Shown piece by piece: positions 1 to 13,434 of a DNA stretch of 64,000 bases. Both the position numbers and the translations under genes were made by a program. This DNA comes from Paramacrobiotus metropolitanus. Lineage: Eukaryota > Tardigrada > Eutardigrada > Parachela > Macrobiotidae. The DNA is taken from NCBI RefSeq assembly GCF_019649055.1, contig NW_026570238.1:248001-312000 (forward strand). Reading direction: 5' to 3'. The notes below the pieces were generated by a model that was given only the letters and a program-made list of their open reading frames with translations, was not told the DNA's origin and searched no databases. Within the stretch, counting starts at the first letter, position 1. Each line of letters starts with the position of its first letter.

Positions 1-398
1 TGCAGTTATGATTTATATCGACAAGCTATTATCAAATGAACTATTATATCGACAAACGGAACTGTAATAGGATTGCCAGAATAAAATCGACAACCATCCA
101 TTCGAAGTTTCCGCTGCGCTCCTATATTTTTCCGTGCACAACGATGTAGCTGACAAAGGTACCGTACAGCCGTACGCCGTACACCACTCATACATACATG
201 CATGAAACTATGGTTGTTATTGTTGCATTATTATCAGAATGCTTAAAATTAATACATTCTTACAGTTCAAGTTATTATTAAATGCTCTCATGCCAGATAC
301 ACAAGCGTTAAATTCCACCAACAACTAACGAAAGTAGAAGTACCTAATTTGCAAGTGACCACCAGAACTAAACAAGTGCTGGGTTTCAATTATTGCAG
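1..398. other. Unassigned sequence upstream of CFAP206
   Basis: AT-rich sequence with no exon I can defend. It probably holds 5' exons, introns or the promoter of CFAP206. Short open frames on the minus strand look like chance. Confidence 0.4.
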
Positions 399-3300
399 AG
401 TCATTCTTAAAAAGTCTCAAACAGAAAAAGGATGCTGCTAATCGTACTGCGCTGCACGACATTTTGACAACATTGGTGAGGTTTACGAGCAAGCATAATG
501 TACTAGGTAATCTTAAATGTTAGGAATTTCAGATGACGATGTACAGTATTCAGCTAACCCTTATCTAAAATGCGATATTGCGCAAAAATTCAATGTGCAA
601 TACCGTAAGATTAGCACGAGTTGCGTATGAATTTAAAGGTCACGTCTTCATGGGATTTGGACAGACTACAAAAGAAAGTGGTGAATTATGTTATCCAGAA
701 GTCCAGCCTGGGCAGCCCTAATGACACTGCAACCGTGCAAGACTGCGCAGGTATTAGTACTGACAGTAGTGTAATAAACGCTTTGATCGTCCTTCTGTAT
801 GTTAAAAATTAAGATGTGTTTTGCGCACTCCTTGAACAGGTGAAGTACGAGTATGTGCAGTATAAATAGCCTCGTCAAAGTATCTCTGGTGAATGGGGCT
901 ATAACTGAGTGAGAAGTAACTTCTTTGTGTCAAGTTATGAATATTAATATCGCGGTTTACAATTGCAGCCGCGCTCTCCAGTGTATGGCCAAATGGAAGT
1001 CTCGAGAAATTTCTTTATTTAACTCCGGCGCAAAAGAAACTAGAAGTCGAAGATTATCTTCTTTTGTCGACCGGTGTCAGGCTTTTCAATAAAGCAAAAC
1101 GGCGAAGTAATGCTGAAATTACAGATGGTACGCTCCTTGTCTTGCCGGAAAAATTTATAAATCAAAATTGACGAACTGGCCCTGAAATATCTACTCGTAG
1201 CAATCAGAAGCTGTAGCTAAACGCGTATTGTAAAACCGTTAAAGTTTAATTTACTTATAACGCAGACAGATGGAAAAGTCATTCATAAATGGTACCGTAC
1301 CTTCTAACGCTTCCAACGGGGTCAAATTTTTCGCTTATTTCGAATAAAGTATCACTATAGTGCAGTCAGTATGAACTATGCAACTCTGATTAATAAATAT
1401 AAGTATCGCAATCGAGTACAAATAAGCGGTTTTGGTTATTTAATTGATATTACAGCCTGCGTTCTGGCCATTAGTGCCGGAGATTCTCAAGGAACAGATC
1501 AGCTCCATTGCCGAACGGCTTCTATCCTTGATGCAGGAAGCAAACGAGGATAAAAGGCTTATTCGTGGCTATCTTCTACAATTAATGCACGGCAAAAATC
1601 CCCTGCAAGCCGAGGAATTCAACGTTTTTAAAGAAATTCTGATATTTTTGGAAGTTTATCACGACAGCCTCACGCTTATAAATGTAAGTGTCCGTTTTTT
1701 TAGTCCACTGAATCGCGTTTCTTGGTCCGTGAACATTGTACAGGTACCGTACTTTTAATTCTGTAGGCTGCAGCTTTTGCGGTTATGGCCGTTATGCCTT
1801 ATGCAGTCGTACCTTACAATTTTGTGAGTCATATCGTGGAGTACATTATAACGCTCCTAAATTTGCGATACTTATTCTGAAGCATTATATACCTGCATGT
1901 GTTCAGAAAGGTATTCTTGAACATTTCTTAGAATCAAGTCAAGGAAAGCATTAGTGTGCTGGAAAAATCACAGCAGACTTTTAATCGTAACGTTGATATG
2001 CTGGAATCCAACTGCCGCAACGAAAGATTAGTGGCTGCAAATGTCGTTTTGTAAGTGGCTGTGGATTAAACAGTAAACACTATTGCTAAACAGCCTCCGA
2101 TGTTTTCTTTAGTGGTCAGTTTAAAACATATTAGTATACGGCGCATTCCGTATACTTCTATATTAAAACGTAGTTATAGTATAACCTTACTCACAATAAG
2201 TTAAGCAGTAGACTCTGCAATGGTATAGTTAATAATAGTGTCGATCTAGAACGGACAGCATTCGTGAGAATCCCATCAACCTTCAAAAAGTATCTATAAC
2301 TGATTGAGTTAAGTATATACGCGCTTGTATTGCAGCCACTGTTTATTTCTATGGCACAAGAATGGTCATCCCTGCAGAGCGAGCTGGCGTGGTGCGAATT
2401 TTTGGATAAAACAGTTATGAACATCCAGGCGAAGCTTCAGGTAGCAATTAATACAGTTCGTGATTTATGTATGTATGCGCTAAAAATAGTGGAAGTACTT
2501 ACAAATGTGCAGGTGAAATTTTATATCTGAAAAGCCTAATGCGGTCAACAACGTATCCCTTTGCGCCATGTAATTAGTTGTAGGTTTTAGTTTTACTGTA
2601 CTGCTTTATAGTGTCATAGCGATACAGTGGTCAGTCTTGTATTTGTTAATTGATCTCATTTTATTACAGTACTAAGCTACTTCTGGACTTGTGTAGATGT
2701 GGAGCGATCTGAAAGCTTCAAGGAATTTAAATTCTGTATTAAATGTTCATGTAACACCGGAAGAATCTCACAAATCGATTGCCGCAGATCAGTTTAATAC
2801 TGCAGAAGTAAGGCTATTACTGAAGGACACCACTCCTGGTTTCGAAGCCATTAACGTGTCGCTCAAGGTGATTACGGAAGAAAGTAGAATTAAAACAATA
2901 CCATGGCAGTACAGTAACTGTGCTCGAATGCATCTGTACGGATACTCACTTAATTAGGAAATATAGATACAAATGTTTTATATATGAGTAATTAATCATA
3001 TGCCATCATATATTGAAAATGGCGTGTTGAGCACGAATGCATGAGCTAAAACTTGTAAGGTTACTAAAGCTTAATAAGTTTATCTAATTGTGAGTGTTCG
3101 TTCTGTGGTTTTAAAGGGAAAATGCTTGACCACGCTGATCGATTACAACGGCCTTCTTTTTGATGGGGACAAAAACCTGGGCCTATTGCATTATTCAGGA
3201 GAGATATTTTGCTTCAAGAGTCCCAGTGATGCACTTGCTTTTGCGAATGATCCAGCGAAGTGCGTGCAAATACTTATAAAAATTTGTTTGCATGAATAAT

Positions 3301-4359
3301 TTTGCTGCCTGCTGCAAAATCAGTAATGCCACACTACTGGTGGGGTAGGGTAATGCCATACTCTTTTGATTAAATTACAGACCGGCTTTTTTCTGTTCCC
3401 GCTTTTTAGGTACACCTCAGGCATGGAAGAAGTTTTTCGGAATATCCCCATACTGTCCAAACTGCTGCGGCATAATGCTGACTTTGTATGTCATAGCCAG
3501 GAAAGCGTGTTTAGGACAGAACAAGGAATCAATGTGGATAATTCGATGCAGACTGTCTTACATCCGATTCCATCTAATATTGATAAATCCTATGAATGGA
3601 ATATATGGAGCATAAGAAAAAAGGCCTACGATGTTGTAAGATCTCAGACGAACGAAACCCTTATCAGAATTCCGTTGTTTTCATACTCCTGCTTCCCACA
3701 AACAATTTCATAAATTATTCGGTTGTAAATACAGTTTCGGATCACGCAGTGCTCTACGCACTCCTCTCAAACCAATTTTAGCGCCTTTAAGAACGAATGC
3801 TCTATGCAGACCGTGATGTCGCCAAGGTATGCATACTTACTGCTCACACCAACTTCACGCGAATTCATTTGCAAAGTTTAGCGGATATTGCCGCATATTT
3901 ATGGCCATCAAAGCATAGTATGTAAAGAGCATATGCATTTTGCAAAATGAAAAAAAGGCCTTAACGAAGGAAGATCTACTAATACATCATCCGATGACAT
4001 GATAATTGCGTATAACCCTGTGCTTCTTCAGAAATCGTGAGATTCAAACAAAGGTCACCACTGCCACAGCTGCAACTCGCAATATTCAGTTCTTCTCGGG
4101 ACTTCGTGGAGGCCCAAATGCGTTCAATAAAACGCACTTTCACCAGTTAGATTTAACACTCAGCAGACCACCGATACAGCTTGGAGACAAGCAGCGATCT
4201 CAAGCCGTGTGCGAAGTGCCTAGCATCGCGACCCAAGTGTGCGAAATCCCGGAACCGATTTCGTCTGCTTCTTTGGGCAGCGATCGTTCTTCCTGGACGA
4301 CAGTAGCTACTTCTACTACGGAGTCTGGCTACTCTGATGAGGGTGGTCTTGGTTTATAA
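399..4359 (+). CDS. CFAP206: Cilia- and flagella-associated protein 206 (CFAP206)
   Basis: Axonemal protein of the DUF3508 family that helps dock radial spokes and the spoke-linked projections in motile cilia. Exons read in order on the plus strand match the family along its length: about 533-604 (KCDIAQKFNVQY), about 632-740 (SSLGSPNDTATVQD), 968-1129 (FLYLTPAQKKLEVEDYLLLS), 1456-1683, 1936-2050 (helical), from about 2335 (PLFISMAQEW), about 2697-2868, about 3115-3259 (GLLFDGDKNLGLLHYSGEIF), about 3411-3635 (KSYEWNIWSIRKKA), 3750-3826 (ECSMQTVMSPR) and 4032-4359 (FFSGLRGGPNAF). The KSYEWN-W-RRKA and GLRGG blocks are hallmarks I recall for the family. The exon at 399-475 and the true start are uncertain; the initiator may lie before the window. 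The last exon ends in a Ser/Thr-rich tail that looks lineage-specific. No disruption seen in the recognised exons. Confidence 0.88.
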
Positions 4360-4577
4360 AGCGTTTTTGACGAATCAGTGTCCGACATGGTTACTGGCTT
4401 ATGGGTGAAATAATGGGAATCAGTTGTACTTACACGCGCTACGCATTGTTCACCTAATATTTTTCGCCACTTTGAGTATTTTATAAAAATTAGTGACATG
4501 ATATTCGTGATCTTCCGAGATTGCGGGCATCTTAATACAAAGACATAATTTCACTAAGAGCTGAAGAATCAACCCAG
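4360..4577. other. Convergent 3' intergenic gap
   Basis: Short gap between the stops of CFAP206 (+) and the CCN gene (-). It must hold both 3' UTRs. No gene is seen. Confidence 0.5.
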
Positions 4578-5996
4578 TTAACACACATCGCATTGGCATC
4601 CGGCTAACACAGGAATAGTGCGTGACACCGTTTTTTGATTGGGACATTTGAGCTGTACTTGCAAGGAAGAAAATTCATTAGGCAAACAACAGAGTTTAGT
4701 ACCGTTGGCAATATGACATTCCGACGCGCATGTTTTCTGAAGATGCAGATCGACGCTTTTGCAGTTATCTTGACCGATATACTCGTACCGTTGATACAAA
4801 GACGAGCCGCAGTACCTTTTTGCCTAAAAATGAATGAAATACGTTTAGAACCAGGCGCGCGTTTAAATTTCGAAGTTATATACCAACATATAACAGCGTC
4901 GGAATGCACTGGAGCCCAAAAGGTCATATCATAGAAATATTTTAATTGCCCCTTGCTTCTTTCTATCGGGCTATTGTAATTAACGCCTTAAAACGCCGAG
5001 ACATGTAATTTAAAAAATATTTACGCAATTTTTTTCCAACTTAATTAGAAGAATTAACGAAAAGGTCTTCACGGCATGCTAGGTCATCCATAAGTAACAC
5101 AGGAAGCGCAGAATATTACTGCAACACAACAAAATTTTTGTTACCTCTGCCAATACATTCCGCTCTGTGTGATCTGGAAATGGATATACACCCTGTACCC
5201 CATCCTGCGCTTCTTTACATCGCAAGTTAGGACACAATTTTTGCTGGACCACCCACTGACATCTGGGATTTGTATTACTCCATTGGTAAGACACTGGATT
5301 TAAACAGGAGCACTCTGTCCAGTCCGTTGTGATGTTTGCACAAGGAGTCGGCGAGTCAGCGCACACCCACCGGCTGCAGCACGCACTTTCCATAACAAAT
5401 TGACGACCGTATTTACACTCAGATGCATTTTGATCCTGCTGACACACATCACTGCATCCATATATCCCGTTCTGACATTCGCATATTGTTTGACAATTGG
5501 GCTTCCATTTATCCCCATCCTGGTAATATTTGGAACCAACCCGGCATCCGGATGGATGGATATCTGGGAAGGACGGCATATTACTCGTATAATTACAACT
5601 CACATAAGGGCAGCACAACTTGCAGTTACAGCCATATAACAATGCTGGTTTAGTCGCTGTGCAAAGAATGAGGTGCTAGGGAAGTTGACGGTCCATCATT
5701 ATGAATAATTAGCAAACAAAATTACTTGCAACAGTTATTTTTAGTAATAATTAATTTCACAACAGAATCAAAGTTATCGGTTTCGTACCACGACAAGTTC
5801 CATTTCTACAAACCAGCCCAGCATCACAAATATGGAATAAATCACAATCTTCTCCGGCTGGTGACACACAATTCAAACAACATCCACAGGGATCTCGCAG
5901 TATTTTAACGCCGCTGGGACATTGCACGTGCTTGGGGCACGTTGGGCAGTTGACCGGACATTTAAAAAAGACAGCTGGAGTGGTATCAAAGAGCTC
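4578..5996 (-). CDS. CCN-family matricellular protein (CTGF/CYR61/WISP-like), 5' end missing
   Basis: Secreted cysteine-rich signalling protein with the four-module CCN order. Exon 5789-5996 encodes an IGFBP module (CPVNCPTCPKHVQCPSG and GCCLNC). Exon 5145-5656 encodes a VWC module (GCRVGSKYYQDGDKWKPNC to CCSRWVC) and a TSP1 module (TDWTECSC ... CPNLRC). Exon 4578-4823 encodes the C-terminal cystine knot (KRYCGSS, CASEC, LCCLP, AGCQCDVC, stop). Junction phases agree (1, then 0). CCN proteins bind integrins, proteoglycans and growth factors in the matrix. The signal-peptide exon should lie above 6.0 kb on the minus strand; I did not find a convincing one. The gene converges with CFAP206, with about 220 bp between the two stop codons. 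Confidence 0.85.
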
Positions 5997-8900
5997 CTGC
6001 AAGAATAGTTGATTTCGTTGTTTTTTGCCAGCGCTACAATTTTCTGATATTATCTATGTGTTAAAACTAGTCAGTGGGTACAGAAAGCTCGAGCTCATAA
6101 TATATTATAAAAGTTGTTAATACAAAATATTAAAAATTTATTTTTTCTTGTTGTTAACCCAATTAATGCTGCTATTCAAAATCATACACACTTAATCAGA
6201 CTGCTTATTTAATTTATGATATGTACGCAAACTGTAAAATGATAAATTCTATGGATCGGCCTATTGCTTAAGTACCGCTTGGTTTTTTTGGGTTTCGTTT
6301 TTATTATCCGCTGAGCATACTTGCCCGCCTAGACGTAAGCTAAAACAATTACGAGTGCTTCATAATTTCGGTTTAAACAAAGTTATATAAATACTGGAGC
6401 AGGCGATCGCTAGCTAGTAGCTACAAAGTACATTCCGCCGCAAATTCGCACACGAGCACCGCTAATAATTAAAATAATTCCGCTGCGCTTTTAGGCTGCT
6501 TTCGTTTATGTGGCTTGATCTTGTTATAGTTTATTGCGTTTGACGTCCCATATCTTCCTAAAATCACGGCGCTAAATATGCTGTAAATACTGATGATCAG
6601 CCCTGCTCAAAGCCTGCCTTTGATTTCTTTCAATACAAGGATCATCGATCATCTGCCGGAAGCGAGTCTTTTCTGAACATGGGATCCTACGGCACAGAGA
6701 AATTAACCCACAATCCATGAAGTTTCCGGCGCGAATAATTATAAGAACTATGTAAAATACACCATTGCCTTTTTCTGCACACTGAAGAAACGAAAAACAA
6801 CCAAATCGATTACCGATTAAAAAGGGAAATTTAAAATGGAGATTTCGGATAAATTGAGTTGCCTGAAAGGGAATAACTGTTTTACACTTCTGTGCCCTGC
6901 CGACCAACACAAAATCATATAATTTACAAGCCCAATTCTCAGCACAATTGATTTGTTCCACTCCGTTCCCATTAGGGTTAAAAGGCATTATAGAATATTG
7001 ATAAAATATTTATAAACAAAAAGCAGAAGCATGTTGCGCTCCTATTACCGCAGCAGTGCTGTTAATGGTTATTTCATACGCGCTTAATTCAATGGAGGAT
7101 CGATATCGGATGAAATCGACAGAAATCCAACATTTTTTCGCGAAGTACAATATGATAACTACGAGTATATTCGCGTCAAGTATAATCGCGGCAATGCCCA
7201 TATCGTGACTCGCCGCAGTTAGTTAATTCCTATAGCCTATTAAATTGATAATTATAATTCTGCAGAGTGTTTGCTGTGCAAATTTTTATTCGTATTAAAA
7301 ATTTTCGTAAAATTCCATACGCACTTTATCAGACATTAATCAGATAAACATTTCCACCGACTCCTTTAATAATGTGTATAGCAAGCGCCATTAACCGAGT
7401 AAAAGGAGTATGCGCTGGTTTAGTAAATAGTATATGTATGTAGAATTAAAAGCATCTCATTTTACCAATCTAGACACTTACCTTGCAATCGCAGAAAACG
7501 ATAGCCGATTGAACGAACGCATAACAATATAATATAGTCAACGATATCCAATGGAGATTTAGTCGATTGCTGCATGGCGTATTCTCCATCGCTTTGCTGA
7601 TGGAACTACAGTTACCGCAGTACAGATATGTGGGTCGTCGGCAATAAAGGGCACAGCATCCTCACAATTAAAGAAACCACCACATCACGCTCTCAATCAT
7701 GACCGGATATCAGAAATAAATGAATTAACAAATACCGTGAGTCACAATAGATAGCGACCAGTATATATAACTTATTGGATTACGGTTTAATAATTGTTTC
7801 GGCTGGGATTTAGTTCCAATTGTAAACGATTTTAAACGATACGAAACCACAAAATCACGCTTTGTGATTAGAGTGTTGATGATGTGAAAGTGCGCTCATA
7901 TAATTCCAGGCTATACTTTCATTGTCCAGGCACGTTATGGATCTGGAGAGTATAATATGGTTTTGGTCCACCCGGTATTTATTCGTCCATTGCATCCACA
8001 ATCCAACCCATCATTTACATTGCAAAAGGATCATTTGGCTGAGCAGTGCCAACCAACACTATATAGAGATATGCCTGCCGCTCTATATAATGCGCTGTAC
8101 TTGCGCTCCGGTTCACGTTGTCGCTCCGGATCCTGCTAAACAGCAGCTTAATACTCATATTAACTGCTTCCAGCCGGCCCAATCTTCCTGCTAATGAAAG
8201 GGAAACAGAAACCGTTAAGTAGAATGTTTGAATTAGGGAGTCGGGAAATGGTCGTCACTAATTTCGGCCCCGGTCGGCCTTTGCAAGATCCAATAAACAG
8301 GAACTATACGACGGATACAGGCGTTCATGTGCTGTACGTATGTAAGCAGGCACTGATATAAAAGTCGCTGCTGACAGTACTTATCCGGTATGTGTCCTCG
8401 ATTCCGATCTTCGGAGTGTTCAGTCAGATTCAATCGACGGCAAGAATGGGATCTTTTAACGATGCACATGCAGATGCCCGGCCGGCCGGGATAATGCTAA
8501 CTCTTGCACATGTATATACGTCCAAATAGCAACTCAAATTCATATCGGATTCATACATCTGTAAGCATTTATTTAGATTCTGGATATTTATATTCTAAAA
8601 CTTGAAAAATTGCAAAAATTCCGTGTTGAAATATCTTCGAAAATTCGGAAATGCAGAAGTCCAAAATTATAATGCTAATGCACATGGCACCGCTGGGCCA
8701 GCTTCACCAGCAACGTGAAATATTTTGACAAGACACGTTACGCCAAACATTAGCAAGCTTAAGCCACATATCTCCTTATTAGAGGCTTTATAGTTTATAC
8801 AGCTAATTCTGAATATGTAAGAATTGATTCATAAATAACTGCTTACATATTCGGCATTAGCTGTCCATAATTACGAAATGTTGTAAATATGTAATGGGAG

Positions 8901-10648
8901 TAAGTACGTATACTTACTACATGTGCTCGTAAAAATAAAATTTTTCAGATAATTGCTTTTCGTGTGGCACGAAAATTTTGCAGCAAAATAGTTTAACAGG
9001 AACGGCAATTTAATGTGCAGCATAATTGTTTAAAGTCCGTTGGTGTCAATATGTATGTAACATTATTTCAACTCCAGTATGGTTAATTAATTACACATTT
9101 TGCAATATTGGTTCGTATTATGTGCTATTCACTGGCGCGGATTTATTCAAGGTTGAACTTTGTTAATGTTTAAAAGCAGAAGAAATTCCTATCATCTTTA
9201 GTACTGCTCATCCATCGCATCCTACAGCCACATTAAATATTTATTACCACAGAATACATGTTAACAAAAGCTTTAAAAAAGACTTAAAGTCGTGCGTGTC
9301 GTATCTGGAGCGAGAAGGAGCAGCTGGAACAAGGCTCGCATGAATGACCACCCCGATCCATCCATTCCCTTTCGTCCGATGTCCAGACCGAAAAATTTTG
9401 TACTTACCATCCAAACGCGTGACTAACAAAGTCGGCACGCTTGCTGCACGCAATGGAATCTAATTATGTCAGTTTGACACACTGGAAAAGTGGAAATGAT
9501 ACAATAAACTGCAGTATTCCACAGACGTAAGCTGCATGCGGCCGGGATTAGCGGTCTGGCACGGTTAAGTTGTATCCATGCAGTGCCATCCATTCTCATC
9601 GGTGTCGCAATGATACAAATTCCCATGAGGTCACCGCATCCACACGAGACGTCAAACATACCGCTGATTTATGAGTGCGAGTGCTGCGGAAAACAAGGGC
9701 AAAATAATTAAGCCAATCTAGGACCACCATTTTATTGACATGAATTCACTATAGGTTAACATCCAAGTCTTTTTAATATGTATATATATTGAGTGATACA
9801 AACAACTTAAATAATGCTTTTCTAATGAATGCCGGAATATTATGCAGACTACAACTATTAAAGAGTCGCTAAATTTGACTTGTCCGCCGGCACGGACAGT
9901 TAATATCTACCTATCAGTTATACAAACGACAAGTGGGAGAGGTACAGTATTTTGAAACTTTCTATTCATAATCAATGACAAATTAAATTTTGTTTCCCTG
10001 TACATTGCTCTGTATTATTTACTAGTACCCCAAAAGCAGAAGTACAGTATTAAAAGTTAAAAAGATATCGGTGTACTTATTATTTTACAGCGTTAAGTTT
10101 CTTACAAGTTAAATCGAACTCACGCAAAATATACTTTTAAAAAATGCAAAATATACTTTTTTACTACTCCGAAATACTATATAGATATGCATTAATACTG
10201 CGCGCATCACATTCGCTACCTACAAACTACAGCTACAAAACCAATAATGTCCCGGTCCAAAGCCGACCTGAAAGTGACAGACTTACAGTATCTTTTTCTA
10301 AATCAATCGTATCCTTATAGACTTATCTTCCCTTCTAACAGATTTTTAAAATTTAATGGTCTGTCCGAAAAGAAAGCAGGAATTACCACGTTGTATCTCA
10401 GTTTTGGTCCGGTGTATTATAATACACTTATGTGAATCCGAAATGAAGTGCAAATAATTAATCCTAAAGGAAGGTAATAAAATAAGGCAAATTAATTAAG
10501 TAATTGACTAGCAAATAAGCGGCCACGAAATCCTGTTATGACAACACGAACGCTGAAGTCTCCGGATACGGTCTTTAATCTTTATTCGTTTTTTATTCGA
10601 GCACGTCAGATAATTAAGCGACACAGATAAGAAGAAACGAAAACGGAA
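5997..10648. other. Long stretch with no recognised gene
   Basis: It should contain the 5' exon(s) of the CCN gene. Minus-strand open frames at 6572-6988 (Cys-containing, 138 codons) and 7010-7201 (hydrophobic start, signal-like) could be parts of a small secreted protein, but I could not join them with convincing splice sites. Frames at 7922-8194 (+), 9244-9659 (-) and 10247-10435 (+) have no recognisable motif. A short hairpin with arms ATATAGAG / CTCTATAT lies near 8061-8089. The rest is AT-rich with frequent GTAC-containing words. Confidence 0.4.
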
Positions 10649-11783
10649 TTATATTTCTTTCAAGTCGCGGAGACGTCTGATGGTGGATCGCACAGTAGCG
10701 GCAGCGGTGGTCCTGAAAATGTAAAATATTACTGTACATTATTATTAATTAGTAAACTTACAGTTCAATAGTTTCATCACGGTAGCAGGTAACCCATAAA
10801 AATGAATTACTTTTTTCACGTATGCCAAATCTCAAATAATAACTTTTCCGCTACAATTAAGCTAATAGCACTTATCTAACGATAAGTAAAGCAATTAAAC
10901 GTTACTCTGTATCCTGCATAATTAAACGTACGTAGTGCACAAACGGAAGACAAACAGAATGGAAAGTTAAATCAAACATGAGTCAAAGGTTAAAACTGAT
11001 CACCAATACCGGCAATACATTTCGTTTCAAAAAAGTTATCCCTGCGCACTTTTAAACACTGGATGAAGCAGGGGTGGCATGAATTGCAGTTTAAGAAATG
11101 CCACACTTGCTATTTCTACATATCTAATGGTAACTGGTAAGTAGAAGGAATTTCGGTAATAAACTGTCAGCAACAGTAAATGTTATTCGTGCACTTTCCG
11201 ATACAAATCTACGATTCAAGAAGTTCCAAAACAAGAGGGAACTTCGAATTGAATAGTCTCTAGACTCTCTAGTAATACCCCCTGCAAACCGAAGCTCGCA
11301 CAAAAAAAATTCAATTCAAGTTCCTTACGTATAACTGTATGCTCCTCCCGCCACGGTCTTCCTGCATCGTTTACACTGCCATATTCCAACACAGGTCCTC
11401 CTCATCGCATCCTAGAGTAGAAACGTATGAATCACTGATTTACGTGTTAACGGGGCCATAAAACGGAGAGAACTTCAAGAGCATCAAATGGCGAACCGTC
11501 CCTGTTTTATCCATTACAAGACAAAATTTAAATACCTTTCCACAGAAAAGACAGGTATACTTGTTGTGCTGTTGGATTTCGATCTTTTTGACAGTTTTCC
11601 GTAAGGATGCACCATAACGGGTACCGTATTTTCCGGTGATCCCAACTTTCTTCGTTCGCTTGGCCTGAAATAAGCGAAAGCGTCAGAGAACTCGTCCAGC
11701 GGCTTACCGAAATAAACCAGGTCCGTAATAAATCCCAAGAACACATTGACTTTTTGAATTAACGTCTGGTAGGGTCTTACCAT
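10649..11783 (-). CDS. RPL37A: 60S ribosomal protein eL43 (L37a)
   Basis: Zinc-ribbon protein of the large ribosomal subunit. Four exons on the minus strand: 11781-11783 (the ATG alone, followed by GTAAGA), 11536-11664 ([20 protein letters not shown] ... KYTCLFCGK), 11329-11411 ([20 protein letters not shown]) and 10649-10712 ([12 protein letters not shown], stop). The two CxxC pairs (TCLFC, QCKRC) form the zinc site. The spliced product is 92 residues, the usual family length, and every junction is in phase. An initiator codon isolated on its own exon is also how I recall the vertebrate gene being split, so this start is well supported. Confidence 0.96.
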
Positions 11784-12510
11784 TTTCTAATACGAAAAAA
11801 CTGTTCAGATGTTGGAAAGGCTAATAATGATCACCGAAACGTGAAGACCCACAAAAATTAATGCCTGGGTTCTAGCTGCATGCAGATCAGCGTACTTGGT
11901 GAAGTACGCTCAGGTTTACCGGATGAGACGAATTTCGTTGATGTCGCTGCAAAGCAAAAGTTTTCGGTGCGCAAATTTGAGTTGACCTGTTTCAAGTCGT
12001 AGGCTGTCCGCTCTCGCTGGTAGGTTGTGGCGAAGCCTGACGATAAAGGGCGCAAAACCCATTCCAACTTGAACTTTACCAGTACCGGGCCTACCGGCAG
12101 ACGGCGGCAATATGTACAAGTACAACGTAATAAAATTAATATTCTCAAAATATATTTTTTAATACGTAAATTTCACAAGTTTGTGTTTTTGTCAGTTTTT
12201 CAATTTGTAAGTTAGAACATCACGTGCGCTACTTGGAGATTTTATTTTTATGTTCTCGAATTCGTCAGACAGAGGCGCCCTTCTCATGAGCCTGGGGATA
12301 AGGCCCCTCCGCAAGCACTTACCTCCGCGCTGAAGGCTTAGTTCGGAACCGTAGTATTGCGTTGCGGAAAGTACTAGTAGTATTGCGCGAGATCCTGTGA
12401 AGTAATTTTCTGATTTTTATCGAGACTTATTTGTTGATCATGTTGTTTTAATTTATCGTTTACATCTTAGAGTTTTGGAACATCGTATTGCATTGCATAG
12501 TTTTTCAAAG
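11784..12510. other. Bidirectional upstream region between eL43 and TACO1
   Basis: The two genes are divergent here, so both promoters should be inside this 0.7 kb. A GC-richer block at about 12270-12360 is the likely promoter or 5' UTR side of the plus-strand gene. Open frames at 11858-12215 show no recognisable protein. Confidence 0.4.
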
Positions 12511-13434
12511 ATGTCCGTAACTGCATATGTCGGACATCACGGGATATATCCTCTGAGAACGGCTATCTTTGTTAAGGATGTTTTACGGTTTTGTCGCTTC
12601 TCTAAACATTGGAACTGGACGGCGATCCCCAACACATTATCTAGTCACCCATCGCAACTTGGTACTTTTATCACAGTGTCAAGGCATTTCTCTTTGACTT
12701 CTAAATGTGATGCGGGACATAGTCACTGGAAGAATATACAGCACATAAAAGGAGCGAACGATGCACTGCGAGCTCAGAAAATGAATCGACTTGTAAGCCA
12801 AATGCGAATTGTTGCGAAGACTCACGGATCTTTTGATCCTAAGCAAAATACTGCTCTTGCGAAGCTGATTGAAGCTGCGAAGGCCGACAACCTTTCGACC
12901 GAAAGGATCAAATCAGTGTTAGCTAAAATGGCAGCTTCTAAAGATACGCGGGCAACTCTAGAAATGAAAGGACCAGGAGGTGCGCTGATGATTGTGGAAC
13001 TTATAACTGATAATGCTGTCAAAACGAAGCAGGAACTAAGAAGTACTACGAAAAAGTTCCCCATTCAGTTTGTGGATGGTGCAGCTGCAAGTGGAATCAG
13101 GTTCAACTTTGAAGAAAAAGGTATTGTGACTGCTGTGATGAAGAACGGGAATGCCGATATGGGGAAAGCAGAGGAAGATGCTATCGAAATCGGTGCGGAG
13201 GATGTGGAGGAGGGCAGCAGTGCTAATGAGATAGTTTTCTTATGCGAACCCATGGAGTTGAACAATGTGACTAAAGGTGTGGAACAGAAAGGATACACTG
13301 TTCTGGATAGCGCAGTCGAATTTTTGCCCAAGCAGATAATTCAACTAGATGAGAATGCGAGCGATATTTTGAACAAATTCCTTGATATAGTAGAGCAGAG
13401 AGATGATTTCTCAAAGATTTACCGAAACTGGTAA
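12511..13434 (+). CDS. TACO1: Mitochondrial translational activator, TACO1/YebC family
   Basis: YebC/PmpR-family protein; the mitochondrial member supports translation of COX1 mRNA. It is a single exon of 307 codons if started at the ATG at 12511; the frame opens at a TTG at 12475, which is not a likely eukaryotic start. About 70 N-terminal residues are basic, Ser/Thr-rich and acid-poor, as expected of a mitochondrial presequence. The signature GHSHWKNIQHIKGANDALRA follows, then the AKADNLSTERI and GPGGALMIVELITDN blocks. The usual internal insertion near IEIGAEDVEEG and the C-terminal lobe ending FLDIVEQRDDF are present. A polyadenylation signal AATAAA lies at 13727-13732. The lack of introns contrasts with its neighbours. 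Confidence 0.95.
   Translation: MSVTAYVGHHGIYPLRTAIFVKDVLRFCRFSKHWNWTAIPNTLSSHPSQLGTFITVSRHFSLTSKCDAGHSHWKNIQHIKGANDALRAQKMNRLVSQMRIVAKTHGSFDPKQNTALAKLIEAAKADNLSTERIKSVLAKMAASKDTRATLEMKGPGGALMIVELITDNAVKTKQELRSTTKKFPIQFVDGAAASGIRFNFEEKGIVTAVMKNGNADMGKAEEDAIEIGAEDVEEGSSANEIVFLCEPMELNNVTKGVEQKGYTVLDSAVEFLPKQIIQLDENASDILNKFLDIVEQRDDFSKIYRNW

Noticed and set aside
6572-7201. A secreted Cys-containing protein or the missing first exon of the CCN gene
   Set aside because: The hydrophobic start and the Cys-rich part are separate open frames, no acceptor fits, and the only candidate intron inside is 23 bp, too short.
8061-8089. Hairpin with ATATAGAG arms, possibly regulatory
   Set aside because: Eight-base AT-rich arms are common in this AT-rich DNA.
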